A DNA stretch of 64,000 nucleotides from Prosapia bicincta (GCA_036971475.1 JBAIZL010000001.1:100951850-101015849); one strand, 5' to 3'. Positions 24,791 through 37,370 are shown, numbered from the stretch's first letter. Translations and numbers: made by a program. The notes: generated from the sequence alone by a model not told the origin.

Positions 24791-25806
24791 GTGTTAATCG
24801 TTAAATTGTTTTATCAGAGTGGATGGATTTATGCGTCTACTATCAAGCGACTTCGCGGTAATCTAGGACATAATGAAGGACCGAATGAATCAAAAGTTCG
24901 CAGATTCAAGAATAAGTTCTTAGAGACGGGCTCAACAGTCGACCTTAAAAATCATAGACATCGTCGTTCTGGTCGAACTGAACAGAACATTGCGTTGGTT
25001 CGTGATAGTGTGGTTGTTAGCCCAGCGAAATCAACACGTCACCATTCTCAACAATTGGATTTTATATATTCTTCTTGGTGAATTATTCGATACGATCTCC
25101 ATTATCTCCCCTATACAATTAAGTTGACGCAACATTTGAAAGTGGTAAATCACCAGAAGAGTTGTCAGTTTGTTGACTGAGCATTGAGATCAAGGAAGGA
25201 GAAAGACAGCTTCCCAAACAAAATCATCTTCAGCGATAAAGTACACTTCCATTTAAATGGATTTGTAATAATCAGAACTGCTGTATCTAGGGTTCAGAAA
25301 ACCCTAACATGATTAATGAAGGGAAATGTATGCACAGCGAGTGACAGTTTAGTACGGCTTTTGTTCGAGCGGCGTCATCGGGCCTTATTTTTAAGATCAG
25401 GAAGGACAAGCCATGATAGTAAATGGAGATCGATACCGTTCGAAGCTTAGGGCGGTTCTGTGGCCTCATTTGGATGGAATGGACATTGACGAGTTGTGGT
25501 TTCAGTAGGATGGTGTCAACTGCCACCCTCCCCGCGAACAATTTTTTTGCTCCGTTAACGTTCGTGTCAATTCTTATAATTCCGACCATTAACGGACACG
25601 AAGGTCGTTCATGTTTGGGGTCATCTGAAGTCATTGTTGTAAGCCACTAAACCACCAAAGATCAATGACTTGAAGGAGGAAATTGGACGGGTTCTCTGAG
25701 AAATGGAAGTGGAAACTTGTGCAGTCATAGTGAATGTCATGGATAAAGTTGTTGCGTATCCGCTCAGTAGGGGAGGATACATGCATGACATAATTTTTCG
25801 CACATG
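24791..25806 (+). pseudogene. IS630/Tc1-mariner-like transposase pseudogene, copy 1
   Basis: The first 96 codons (from a GTG) hold a helix-turn-helix region: SGWIYASTIKRLRGN, then VRRFKNKFLETGSTVD, then RTEQNIALVRDSV and STRHHSQQLDF. This is the order seen in arthropod IS630-like transposases. After a frameshift, KIIFSDKVHFHLNG (near 25,220-25,262) is the first catalytic region, with the usual SDE read as SDK. Further on, FQ-stop-DGVNCH at 25,500-25,530 marks the second Asp, with a TAG in place of Gln. The end GGYMHDIIFRT before TGA 25,804-25,806 is the family's C-terminus. Several frameshifts and stops make it inactive. The TIRs could not be placed. Confidence 0.8.
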
Positions 25807-25829
25807 AAATCTGAAGGTCAGATGAAAAT

Positions 25830-26480
25830 GTTGATGTATTTCATTTTAGTTGTTCATTAAAATAAATCTCTTAATTTGATATATCAAAACCGGCGCTTAT
25901 TTCTAATCACGCTGTATTTATTTATACATGCAACGTTACAATAACGGCTACGTTACCGTCATCAGACCTACAATACATAAGTACACGATTACAATACCAG
26001 TATTAATAACAATAGTTCACAAATAGACATAGCTAGAATAAACTTTCTTATAATTATAAAACACTACAAAAATTCCTAAAATTACTACGTCAATACATTT
26101 TTTATTATTATTAACATAGTTACAACCGATTATAATATTAAATTGTAACAAAAACACAAAAAACCCTAACCCCTACTACAGGAATAAAGGAAGTCAGGAA
26201 TAAAACATTTGCCGTTATAAAATACCGTTATTAATGCACGAAAATAACCAGCAACCCTAAAGTCTCACTGGATTAACCGTAGTAGTATTATGAGTTACAA
26301 CGTTACATTAAATTAATAAATAATAAATATTTAAAAAAATAATAAAACCCGTCACCTAGACGATATGTAGACAAAAACAATATTCCCACTACTAAATTCA
26401 TATAGCAACCGTTATAGCAAGTTACTACAAATGTACGGCGTCACTGGAAACATTTAAAGGGATTTTTCAAGTCTTAAGTA
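25830..26480. repeat. Block C segment with GTTAC/GTAAC-rich terminal-like motif
   Basis: Contains CAACGTTACAATAACGGC followed by TACGTTACCGTCATCAGAC at 25,930-25,970. Related copies lie at 36,190-36,600 and 60,270-60,660. In those copies a second and third motif of the same type occur in direct and inverted orientation. The core TCTGATGAC plus (A/T)AACGT resembles Penelope-like 3' ends, but I cannot fold a ribozyme from it with confidence. Otherwise AT-rich with nothing recognised. Confidence 0.35.
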
Positions 26481-26960
26481 ATATTTAAAGAGGTTATACA
26501 AATATTTTTTTAAGGATAAAATTCAGTTCTGTTCCTCACTCCGAATGAAAGCTTGTCTACTTCAGGTAACCGTCTCCTACTATGCGATGCCAAATGTATC
26601 TCCTATTCATAGTGCTAAGAGATGGTATGTTCTTCTATAAGTCCTACCACATTCCATCTTATTTTATCCCTCTCCTTACAAGTGGGTGTTCCGGTTATAC
26701 ATCCCTTTATTATCCCTTTAGAGATAAGGTGTAGGCCCTACTTCAGATACGAGGCCCTGCACAATTGGTGGAATGATCGCCCTATAGCCTATCTCAGGAG
26801 TTTGTATTTCCCTATTCATCCTAAATACAATCACAAATCTTTTTATGTAATAGCACTACTTGTAAGCAGATTTAAAAAATAATAAATACTATAATAATTT
26901 AGTGGTTGAAAATAACCACCAAAACTCTAGTTTCAATGGCTTAACTGCAGTAGTATTGTG
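26480..26960. other. End of block C, shared by three copies, no gene
   Basis: Matched at 35,490-35,980 and 59,945-60,235, both inverted. The 86-codon plus frame (26,622-26,882) has a counterpart at 35,639-35,944 minus, and both read LSLSLQVGV and PYFRYEAL, but start and end differ and no domain is recognised. The run ending at 26,960 is the junction to the next unit. Confidence 0.45.
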
Positions 26961-27179
26961 AAGTTACCACTTTAGATTATATTAATAAATAATAAACGTG
27001 CAAAACACTTACATGTCAGAAAGACAGTGTGTACACAAAACAAAATATTTTCATTACCAAATTAATACACACTAAGTTACTATTTATCTGCAGCGTGACT
27101 GGGAGATACAGAGACCTCCTATCGCCGTTCAAAATACAAACATGAGAGAAAAATAAATACATTAGAACTCGGTTACAAA

Positions 27180-27405
27180 GTTTTGTTATTGAGTTAGAAC
27201 TGAAGGCGTTACAGCAAAGACATCCTGCCAGCGAGGACTGCCAACACATAAATCACGCAGGGCGGGGATGAGCACATACATCCTGAGAGCATATTTCTTT
27301 GGTCAAGTATTCCGGAAACTATATAGACGTCGGTTTTCCAAAGGAATTTTTGCCGTTTATTGCTCCTTGTCTTACACGAAACAGTAAAACCACGTCTAGA
27401 CTGAC
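27180..27405 (-). repeat. Module E copy in unit 2
   Basis: Same orientation within block A as 190-425. A 98-codon minus-strand frame spans it (27,209-27,505), the longest open reading of module E, but it is not conserved in the other copies. Confidence 0.6.
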
Positions 27406-29560
27406 GTGCGATGCCGCAAAGATAGAGTTTACGTTTCTTAAATAATGGTTTCTGTATTTCTGAAACTAATGTAACAAAGAAATGTAAAATTCCCATATCA
27501 GACATAGAATACAGCTGTGTAACTAATTGAACTAGTTTCCTTCATAATAAAATCGCTAAACTTAATAGTTACTGATATTTTTAAAAAAACAGACTTTTCT
27601 TAAAATATTTTTATAGTCACGTTCTATTCATGCTTTTTTTTATAAAATATATATATTTTTTAAATAAAATAGTAATTTATTAATACTAAACAGAGTTTTA
27701 TCTAAATACAATACATATATTTTAAATAATTCACGTCGTTAAGACAGAAACGCAAAGTCATTCCTTCATTAGATACAGTTTTTCATTAGACGTAACTTAG
27801 TAATTATCAATTATAGAGCTAACATGTTTAAGATTTTTCTAGGAATGTGTTAGTGTTTAAAAACTAGTAAAATCGTCTTTTCCGACTGTAGTGTTATTGG
27901 CATAGGAATATTCAACAAAACACACCGACGGAATTAACTTTTGACACATTGAATTATTCCTTTACATTTCGCTTACGTGAGAAATTAAAACTTCTATTCA
28001 TGATAAACCCCGCCCTTTATTGTTTGGCAATATCATTTTTAAAAAATGATAAATTATTTTTTATAAATAGAGAAAAAAACAGTATTAAAATTTCTGTACG
28101 AGATTTATTTATGATCACCGTTTGTAAAATGCTTCATATTTAATCCTTAATGTTGTCCCTTTTTACGTACTAAACCAAGGGTTGTCATTAGATGTAGGAC
28201 GATTCACTACTTAGTAATTTGTTGTCACTGGAGTATCTTATAATTGTTACGTAATTGATTTAGATTAAAATGGAACGATTTTTACACAATTAAAAATTTT
28301 GAGCGATCTTTTTATCTTTTATAATTTTAGTTATAAGTTATAGATATAAGTTATATATTTTAGGTTTTATAATTTAGTCTATGTTAAAGAGATACAGCGT
28401 TAAAGAAATAAAAACTTGATAATTAAAAATTAAAATAATTATGTAGTTTATAACACAAGAAGTTATTTAATTTTAAACTTACATTTATAAGTACACAGAT
28501 TTTACTCCTAACTAATTTGAATTAAATGTATCAATATTGAACAGAACTAAAAGCTCCAAGCTCACCCGCTGTTGATCGAACTAATGACGACGTTTTGCTT
28601 CTAGGGGATGAACTACCCCTAATATTTTATAAGGAACATAACGATCTGGAAAACAAACTCCAAATAACGTCTGTATATAGAAGCTAAACAAACTAAAAGT
28701 TGGGTGAGATAACGATCCTTCCCCAGTTGCTTCTCAACTCGTTATTTTTAAATAAATATCACAAAAAAACATCTAACTTTTCCGACTATACTGCCAGAAA
28801 ATTGTACAAACAGAGCAACTTTTATCTAACGTATTTTACTTGTCTGGTTGGAGAATTGAAGAGTGTGATTATTTGTGACGAATATTCTACTATACTTACA
28901 ATTACAGAAATTCCGTTTCCTTCCTTCGCCCCTAATGAAACAGAAACTTACTTTTAAAACTGTTTCATATTGAAATTTCAGAACAAACATTTTAAATATA
29001 TTTTCGTCCTCGCGAGACTAAATTTGATTGGCGAGCTACAGACTTGAAATTTTATTTTACATTTCAGGACTGGATGACAAAGTAGCATTCACTCGCTTTA
29101 AGTTTGTTTAGACATTATTTGTTTGAAGAAATTAGATTTGCTTGTATACACGTGTGCTATGTCCCTATCAGATTGTTATCAATATATACACAATCGAATG
29201 AAATTTTTCACCCAGACATAAGACTAAAAAATAATAAATTAAATAATTTTTTATATAGGCTATTATCGAACTAACAAACTAAAAAATATAAAATAATTTT
29301 TCGTGGTCCTTCTACCGATTTTTAGGGGAATTCTTAGTGACTATGGATATATTTGTAATAATTGGATAGAAAAACATGGTGCGCAGCCAGTAAATAACAC
29401 AAGTAGACAATCGTTTCATGAATGGCCTACGCCCAAGTTCCCCCCCAAGTATTACAAATATATCCATAGCCACTAACAATTCCCCCTCAAAATAATAGGA
29501 GGGCCATGGAAGTTGACGTGGTAGACCTATATATTAAAAAAATTATATAATTTATTATTA
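27406..29560. other. Rest of the unit-2 block A fragment: no gene
   Basis: Follows 426-4,830 with large deletions, for example 2,430-2,850 reduced to a few bases near 28,035, and 3,860-4,260 joined at 29,020. Includes MITE copy 29,270-29,510. Short frames (27,949-28,143, 28,700-28,957) are not conserved. Confidence 0.5.
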
Positions 29561-29634
29561 AAATTTAGTTTGGAAAATTTAGTTAGAATATATTTTATAA
29601 ATTGAGGATAAACGGGACATTTCAGCCCGTTACA

Positions 29635-29640
29635 GTGTGT

Positions 29641-29727
<87 letters not shown>

Positions 29728-29746
29728 TGTGTGTGTGTTTGTGTGT

Positions 29747-29802
<56 letters not shown>
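29635..29802. repeat. (GT)n microsatellite at a rearrangement junction
   Basis: About 168 bases of GT with interruptions (TATG near 29,643, TTTG near 29,725-29,760). It is the flipped partner of the CA tract at 8,811-9,090 and sits at the join between block A and the inverted B fragment, so the break probably fell in or next to the tract. Confidence 0.92.
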
Positions 29803-29805
<3 letters not shown>

Positions 29806-30258
29806 GGTAGATAGATATATTAATAAATAGATAGATTGACAGATAAATGAATAAATAAATGTCTATTATAGACATACAAAAATGATTTGAAAAGTAAATA
29901 TTGAATCTTCCCCATTACAACATGAAGATGTGAATAAAGAAATAGTTAATAAGAAACCAAATAAAATAAATTGTCTTTCGGCTAAGAAATTTCAGGTACA
30001 GTTATAAACTACTGCCATAAAATCTAATTCACATTACTTCTACCGCTATCTCAGTGACAAAGTTTTACCAGACTTGATTGTACCTAAAGTTTTCATTTTT
30101 CTTACGGGCGAAAAAGTTGGAATGTCCTTAAATTGTTGTAAAAAATATAACGATGTGAAAAACTGTAATTGACGTCTACAATTAAGTTTAAACGAACTAA
30201 AAGTTTGTTTGAATATTAACCTTTAACTGCCAAGTCCTCACAGATTCTTTATTTTAAC

Positions 30259-30281
30259 AAAAAAAAAAAAAAAAAAAAAAA
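30259..30281. repeat. Poly-A run of 23
   Basis: A homopolymer inside the flipped B fragment. The matching site at 8,320-8,340 has only a short T run, and the right arm (about 53,350) a run of five, so it expanded in this copy. No LINE or SINE upstream of it is recognised. Confidence 0.85.
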
Positions 30282-31919
30282 TACGGAACGCTATTAAAAT
30301 ATTCCATAACATTTTAACTGCCTTCTTTTAAGAGATTACGAGCAATCGTTTGTCTACAAATACGAAAAATTTTAAATCATTTAAGGAAAACTATCAATTT
30401 GTTTCTAACAAACTCAATACTACCTTAGGCGCAGTTCAAATAAAATAAGCCCCTACTTACAAAAAAAATTGAATCAGAGAAAAAAGATTTCTGTAGATAT
30501 TTTAGTATTTACTGTGCATTTATTATATTGAAATGTATTATTATAGATCCTTTCAATGGTTTTTTTAAAATTTAAACTACTTTTCCTTTGTTATTTCTAA
30601 CCCTTTTAAAGACAAAATATTTCTTACAATTTTTAATAAATAGGCCTCTATATAGCCTACATATCTAATTCATTTTTTCTTAATTCCTAATACGTTCTAC
30701 CTACATGAGCGTATAGAAAATACACCTCTTTAAATCCCCAATAGAGAGTAGGATTATGTGAGGTACTACCCCCCTCCGTGTACACACGGAAGAGACGTTA
30801 ATCTTCAACTAGGCTGCAGCACGCCCCAACCCTAATCATAACAACACTCACGATATAGTTATTGGTTGACATACTGGTGGCTACAGAAAATAATGTCTAG
30901 TGTAGCATAGCATATTTTCCTGCCATTCTTAAATAACAGTTATTTACAACTGACGCGTTTCAGTTAATCTCCATCTACTAGAACTATTATTGTACTAAAT
31001 ACTTAGCAAATACGTTTTCTTCTTATATACAATAATTTGCCCCTCCAATATGCTATAGAGCTACTCCTCTTCCCTGGCTCCACTCTGTCCATATAACTCT
31101 ACCCACCCGTTTATTGTCTCAGGAATTTTAGGTTTCCAAATATTATATTCGATTCCTTATTCATTTTTGTTTTTCATTGTGAAAATGTTGCGTAAAAGAA
31201 GATGAGCTATGGACAAAAATTGACATGAGAGCGAAACAAGTCGGAGAAAAAATAATCTATTAGCTGTGACCTTTGTCCTAACAATGACAAATTTAAACCT
31301 AGATAATTGCCCTAACAATATTCTCATATGGCGCAAATGGCAACAATAAACATAACGTTTTCATATGAAAACATTTGCATATGCTCTAAGACATTATTGG
31401 AAAATAAGTGAGAAGAACGTTCCCTTAGCCCTTACAATTCCTAGCTTTGGGGGAAGATGTTTACATCAAACTTGACAACCTAAAGATATGATTATTGATA
31501 ATAATTCGCTTTCTAAACGGCCGACAACATTGTTCAATTTTTTTGCCACATTAAGCTTTACTTATAGCCTTTGTCGGTCAGGTTTCCTTTTTGGCCTTCT
31601 TATTCCATTAATTTATGTTTCTCTTTGTCTATCCCCTTTTTCTGAGATAACATCAGTTTCATAACTTCGCCAGACCGTATTCTTTCATCCTTTTGACGTA
31701 GCATATTGTTTGCTCTCTCTCTATAATATCAACTGTTTTTTTTTTTGTATTTGCACTTGTTCTTTTGTGTTCCCATTCATTTTAAAATTTGTTACTTACA
31801 TTTTGCTTATCGAGTTTTTTAAGTCTTTTAGTATCCGTTTCATAAGAAAACGAGTTTGTATCAACTATTCGTAGTTTCGTAATTTTCCTTTCGTAAGCTA
31901 TAATTCCTTGAGTTAACAT

Positions 31920-32280
31920 TTGTTATCTTTATATTTCTGTTTCACTCTTGTTAAAATGTACTACGCACGTGGTACAACAAAATTTTATAATGTTCGTTCT
32001 CATCACGTCCTTATATTGTATAATTAGTGTCTTCTATTAAGCCTTTTGTTTCTTCTTTTATAGATAGAGATTTCGTTTCGTTTAATTTATTGGCAAGACC
32101 ATACTACCTGATCTCCAGCAAACTGGAGGGTATAGACTTGAATCATTCTCAATTTGGATATCTATTCCGTTATAAATTCTCCAGCTTTTCAGAGCTTAAG
32201 TAAAGAATCGATATTATTCAGTATAGTCTATATGTTTAGACTTAAGAATATATTTATTACAAAACATAAACATATTACTA
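31920..32280 (-). pseudogene. LINE reverse transcriptase fragment, unit 2 copy
   Basis: The minus strand reads TLQFAGDQVVW, with the box at 32,111-32,122. The residues after the box (QVV) are the usual ones in FADDQVV, so this copy is the best preserved of the three around the active site, but Asp to Gly remains. Stops on both sides. Confidence 0.6.
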
Positions 32281-33239
32281 AAATTAAATAAACCATTCTA
32301 TTGTTTCCGAGTCAACTTGTAATAGTACAGTCCTACCGAGTGTTTTCATGAGTTTTGTAATGAGCCAAAGCGACACACAAGAAATAGTGTGTCTGTATGT
32401 TGGAGAAACTTCGTGAATTAACATAGTTTGTGGACGATTGTTGATAAGGAGAGAGAAATTGCACGTTTCTTACACAAGTAATAATAAAAATAAATGTAAA
32501 AAACCAAAAAATTAATAGACACGACATATCCACCAAATTCGTCAAAATGACACATTTAAACTAACATAAGCTGACTGATAAAACCTTAAACAAGGTGAAA
32601 GTAAAAAATTTCAAAGAAAATATAATCTGATGGAAAACTAAAATAAATCTAACTAAAGACGGTTGTTTACTTTGATAAAGACTTTTTCCCTGAAGTTGAA
32701 AGTTTGAACTATTTAACGACTGGTCTTATAAGAAGTTATCAACATGTTGAAAGTTTCAAACAAGCGACCGTTAAAAGACTTGTTTCACAAAACGTTAGCA
32801 AATTTTTCCTAGAAACTATTTCTACAAACATCGTATTTATCTGCATGAAAGACAGTAAAACCTATCTTACACTAGGTTACGAATACTCAGATCTGTTCCT
32901 AAATTTTGAGACAAACCTAAATTAAGACGAAAGTCAAATTCTAATAGTGTTTTGGGATTCTACAAAGTTCCCAAAACCGATTAAGTAAACCGGTTGCGTT
33001 TCATCATAAGCTCTTCAAAATCATAATTCAACACAGGTGTTTTTTGTTTTAATTCAAAACCATAACACCAAAATGATAAACTATATCCATATCTATGATG
33101 AGCTATATCTACACACCTTTTTTCATGATCTATTATTTTAGATATTAATATCACTCTACTGCATTTTTTCTGTAAAATACAGTTTGGCGGGGGTTGCTTA
33201 CAGTAAATACTTACCTCAAATATTTACTTTTTAATTACT

Positions 33240-33429
33240 GACACATGTTTACAAATAAAACTTATCAAATGAAGTTGAAAATTTCAAACATATTTTCTAA
33301 GAATTGTATTATCGAGAGCAATCTTTATATTCTATAATTCATTATGGTTGACAATTTAGTTGAAAATGTCGGCAAAGATCATGTCAAAACATTAGAACAT
33401 TTTAACGTTTTTCAATGTGTTTCTTTTTC

Positions 33430-33515
<86 letters not shown>

Positions 33516-34870
33516 TTCGGAAAGCAAAGTGTATGTAAGATTGTGTGAGCGCGTGCGTCTATGTATGAGTGTTTCAAATAAAATTTTTTTAACGAGCCGT
33601 GTTTCAGAACAGTACGTTGACTTCATTTTTAAAGGCATTTTCGGTAAAGTAAAGCTTACAACATTTTCGAGAGATCAATCTTCTGTGAAGTTTTCGTTTA
33701 CCGTAACTTGATTTTTACTTAAACAAAGTTAAATCACCTAACAAACTATGTTACTTAACATCTTAGTAGTTTCAACTTAATCCTAGCTTAGGTTAGTACA
33801 CTATAACAAAGAATTAGCTTTTGGTTACCATTAACCTTTTTAAAGAGCTATTTCTTATATTTAATTGATCTTATTAATAAATTATTCTATTAGTAATAAA
33901 ACATGACTTAGAGATTCCATTAGATTAGTATACTTTCCTGTACTTAAATGGCGAAACATCGACGTTTGTGGTGCGAACAAGCCAAAAGTTTGCATCAACC
34001 CAACTCGTACACTTCAACCCAACGTTCCAATTGTGTGGCAACGACTGGAGTTGGGTAAATTGTTTGATCGTATATTCACATCTGGAAATCAACAATGAGT
34101 ACGGAGGTCAGTGAATGTATTAAAGTTCTCAATGCTTTTTTCATTCAGCGAAGAAAGTTAAAACTTTGCTTCACTTACAAATATCGACTTCGATAAGAAT
34201 GTTTATTTTATGAGCATAAACATTTATGAGCCATTTATTTCCAACGTTTTACTACAATTATTACCGTTTCATTTTGTTTCAGCTGTTCATAAATTCTACA
34301 AACGACTATAAATATTTTAACTAAAAAAAACACTAACGCAAATGTAGGTACATGAGAAATGGAAATAGAGTAACAAAGTGTTCGAGTAGAGACCTCTATG
34401 TTTTCACTGACCCAATGCTTTGCGGTATACAGGCACTCAAGTTTTTACAAAATTCTTACTGCAGTTTCACATCCGAATCATTTTAATGATTATTCAAACG
34501 TTAAAATACCATCGCAAGAAAACGGGGAATAATAATTACAAATTATTTATAATATAAAAGCTAGAAAAACGTATTCGGTTTTTACAAAATGGTAAAATCG
34601 CTTTAGTAGTACAAGATGTAACAGTTTGATTTCTTCAAATATTTTATACAGTTTTTACACAAAATAAACAATAACTATCATCCATTATAACCTAAAATAA
34701 CGTGAAAACAAAAAAAAACTTACTAACAGTGATACGGGCTTTATTAAAAAGTGTTTATTTCTTGAGATTCTATTTTTTTGTTCAAATTTGGACCTTAGTT
34801 GCACTAGTTGCGTCTATGGGCTTACTGTTCCTAATAACTCCTAACCCATTATTTTTATATAAGTCTGTTT
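33240..34870. other. Spacer sequence with no partner in the window
   Basis: The only long stretch for which I see no second copy. It holds a TA tract (33,431-33,514) and short frames such as 34,702-34,959 without domains. It separates the truncated unit 2 from the first bases of the inverted unit, so it may be the original unique DNA between the two arrays, or an insertion. Confidence 0.5.
33431..33514. repeat. (TA)n microsatellite in the spacer
   Basis: About 84 bases of perfect TA. The four overlapping open frames here (YIYI repeats) are artefacts. Confidence 0.95.
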
Positions 34871-35069
34871 TTTTTTTAAAGATATCCGTAACTATTAAAT
34901 TTAGCAATTCTATTATGAAAGAAACTAATACAGCTAGTTACCTCAGCTGTATTCTATAACTGATATGGGAATTTTACATTTCTTTGTTACATTAGTTTGT
35001 ATTACAGAAATACAAAAACCTTTTTTGTAAAGCAACTTAAACTCTATATTTGCGGCATCGCACGTCAGT

Positions 35070-35300
35070 CTAGACGCGGTTTTACTGTTTCGTGTAAGAC
35101 AAGGAGCAATAAACGGTAAAAATCCTTTGGAAAAACCGACGTCTTTATAGTTTCCGGAATACTTAACCAAAGAAATATGCTCTCAGGATGTATGTGCTCA
35201 TCCCCGCCCTGCGTGATTTATGTGTTGGCAGTCCTCGCTGGCAGGATGTCTTTGCTTCAACGCCTTCAGCCCCCACTCAGTAACATAACTTTGTAACCGA
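35070..35300 (+). repeat. Module E copy at the start of the inverted unit
   Basis: Lies in the 600-base fragment of block A that ends the inverted unit (34,870-35,480). Belongs to the A-type subfamily (GCGGTTTTACTGTTTCG edge). Confidence 0.6.
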
Positions 35301-35484
35301 ATTCTGATTTATTAATTTTTTTTTACATGTTTGTGTTTTGAAAGGAGGTTTCTCCCAGTCACGCAGTAGATTTGTAGTATCTTAGTGTGTATTAATTTAG
35401 TAATGAAAATATTTTGTTTTGTGTACACACTGTCTTTCTGATATGTAAATGTTTTGCTCGTTTATTATTTTTTAATATAATCTA

Positions 35485-36670
35485 AAGTGGTAACCTCACA
35501 ATATTACCTCAGTTAAGCCAGTGAGACTCTAGGGTTGCGGGTTATTTTCGTCCATTAATTTATTATTGTATTTAAAATAGTATTTATTAATTTTTAAACC
35601 AACTTACAAGTAGTGGCATTATTGCCAACAAAGTGTTGTTAGTGTAACGTTAGGGATATAAAAGCCCCTGGGATAGGATATAGGGCGATCATTCCACCAA
35701 TCAGATACAGGGCCTCGTATCTGAAGTAGGGCATACACCTTCTCTTTAGAGGGATAATAATAAAGTGATATTTAACCAGAACACCCACTTGCAAGGAGAG
35801 GGATAAAAAAAGAAAGATGGAATTTGGTAGAAGTAATAAAAGAACATACGACCTCTTGGTACTATGAATAGGGGATAATAGGGGCATCACATAGTAGGAG
35901 TCGGTTACCAGAAGTAAACAAGCTTTCATTCGGAGTGCTTTCATTTCTAGAGTGTATTCTTGGATTTAAAAAATATTTGTATAACCTCTTTAAATATTAT
36001 TTAAGACTTGAAAAATCCTTTTGAGACGGCAATTTCAACCGTTGCTAGGTAAATACATATGTAATGACCAGTCACTTTAAACGATTAACATAAACTATTT
36101 TTTAATCATGTTTACACTCACAGAGATTATAAAATATAGTTCAATTATTGTTCAAATAAATACAGTTGATTTGCGAGACAGATACAACTATTTATTTAAA
36201 CAGGCAACATTTAAATAACGGCTACGTTTCTTCATGAGGCCTACACTACATAAACGATAGAATACATCCGTGACGATAACGTAGCTGGTATTGAAACGTT
36301 GCCTTTTTAAAAGTTATTTTGATTTAACTTTTTATTTGTTACTTATTATTAAGACTTAAGTTTGGTATTTTATAACGACAAATGTTTTATTCCTGACTTG
36401 TAAGTGATTGTAACTGTATTGACGTAGTAATTCTAGTATCTGTTGTAGTGTTTTATTATTATAAGATATTTCATTCTAGCTATGTCTATTTGTGAACTAT
36501 TGTTATTAATACTTGTATTGTAATCGTGTACTTATGTATTGTAGGTCTGATGACGGTAACGTAGCCGTTATTGTAACGTTGCCTGTGTAAATAAATACAG
36601 CGTGATTAGAAAAGAGCTCCGGTTTTGATATATCAAATTAAGAGATTTATTTCAATGAACAACTAAAACG
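35485..36670. other. Block C end and terminal-like motifs, right arm: no gene
   Basis: Mirror of 25,850-26,950. Near 36,195-36,245 an inverted motif GGCAAC...ACGGCTACGTTTC faces a direct copy at 36,545-36,590, and a third, direct, at 36,270-36,310. This arrangement is fuller than in the left arm, where only one copy remains. Confidence 0.4.
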
Positions 36671-36679
36671 AAATACATC

Positions 36680-37370
36680 AACATTTTCATCTAACCTTCA
36701 GATTTCATGTACGAAATGTCATGCATGTATCCTCCTCTACTGCAATGAAATTCACTATGACTGCACAAGTTTCCACTTCCATTTCTCTGATATCCCGTCG
36801 AATTTCCTCCTGCAACTCATTGATGTTTGGTGGTTTATTGTTGTACAACAATGACTTCAGATGACCCCAAAGATGAAAGACACACGACCTTGGTGTCCGT
36901 TATTGGTTGGAATTATAAGAATTGACACGAACATTCACGGAGCAAAAAAATTGTTCGCGGGCAGCGTGGCAGTTGACACCATCCTGCTGAAACCACAACT
37001 CGTCAATGTCCATTCCATCCAAATGAGGCCACAGAAACGCCCCCTAACCATCGTACGGTAACGGTCTCCATTTACTATCATGCCTTGTCCCTCTTGATCT
37101 TAAAAATAAGGCCCAATGACGCCGCTCGAACAAAAGCCGTACTAAACTGTCACTCGCTGTGCATACATTTCCCTTCCTTGAGTCATGTTAAGGTTTTCTG
37201 AACCGTAGATACGGCATTTCTGTTTATTAACAAATCCATTTAAATGGAAGTGTACTTTATCGCTGAAGATGATTTTTTTAGGGAAGCTGTCATCCTCCTT
37301 CCTTGATCTCAATGCCCTGTCAACAAACTGATATCTCTTCTGGTGATTTACCACTTTCAAATGTTGTACA
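36680..37370 (-). pseudogene. Mariner-like transposase pseudogene, copy 2 (N-terminus deleted)
   Basis: The minus strand reads the catalytic half: RALRSRKEDDSFPKKIIFSD, then HFHLNGFVNKQKCRIYGSEN (residues within the 72-codon frame 37,142-37,360), the best-preserved version of this region in the window. The helix-turn-helix half is missing because a deletion joins 37,370 directly to sequence matching 22,690. The C-terminal part toward 36,700 is frame-broken. Confidence 0.8.

Larger units (their letters stand above)
26963..33240 (+). repeat. Macrorepeat unit 2, partial and rearranged
   Basis: After block C the sequence restarts at the beginning of block A. The segment 26,963-29,560 follows 1-4,830 in direct orientation but lacks one half of the 575-2,435 duplication, the pogo insertion and other pieces. 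At about 29,570-29,635 it jumps to block B. The piece 29,635-30,770 is inverted relative to 7,840-8,810, while 30,780-33,240 is direct to 9,440-11,980. The rest of B and all of D and C are missing. This copy carries no MULE, Penelope or mariner relic. Confidence 0.78.

Noticed and set aside
30259..30281. Poly-A tail of a retroposed copy
   Set aside because: No gene, SINE or LINE sequence precedes it, and the same site in the other copies has only short A runs, so it is a local homopolymer expansion.
32704..32925. 73-codon frame as a gene in unit 2
   Set aside because: It arises from fusion of two halves of a degenerate duplication. The corresponding sequences at 11,340 and 50,900 are not open.
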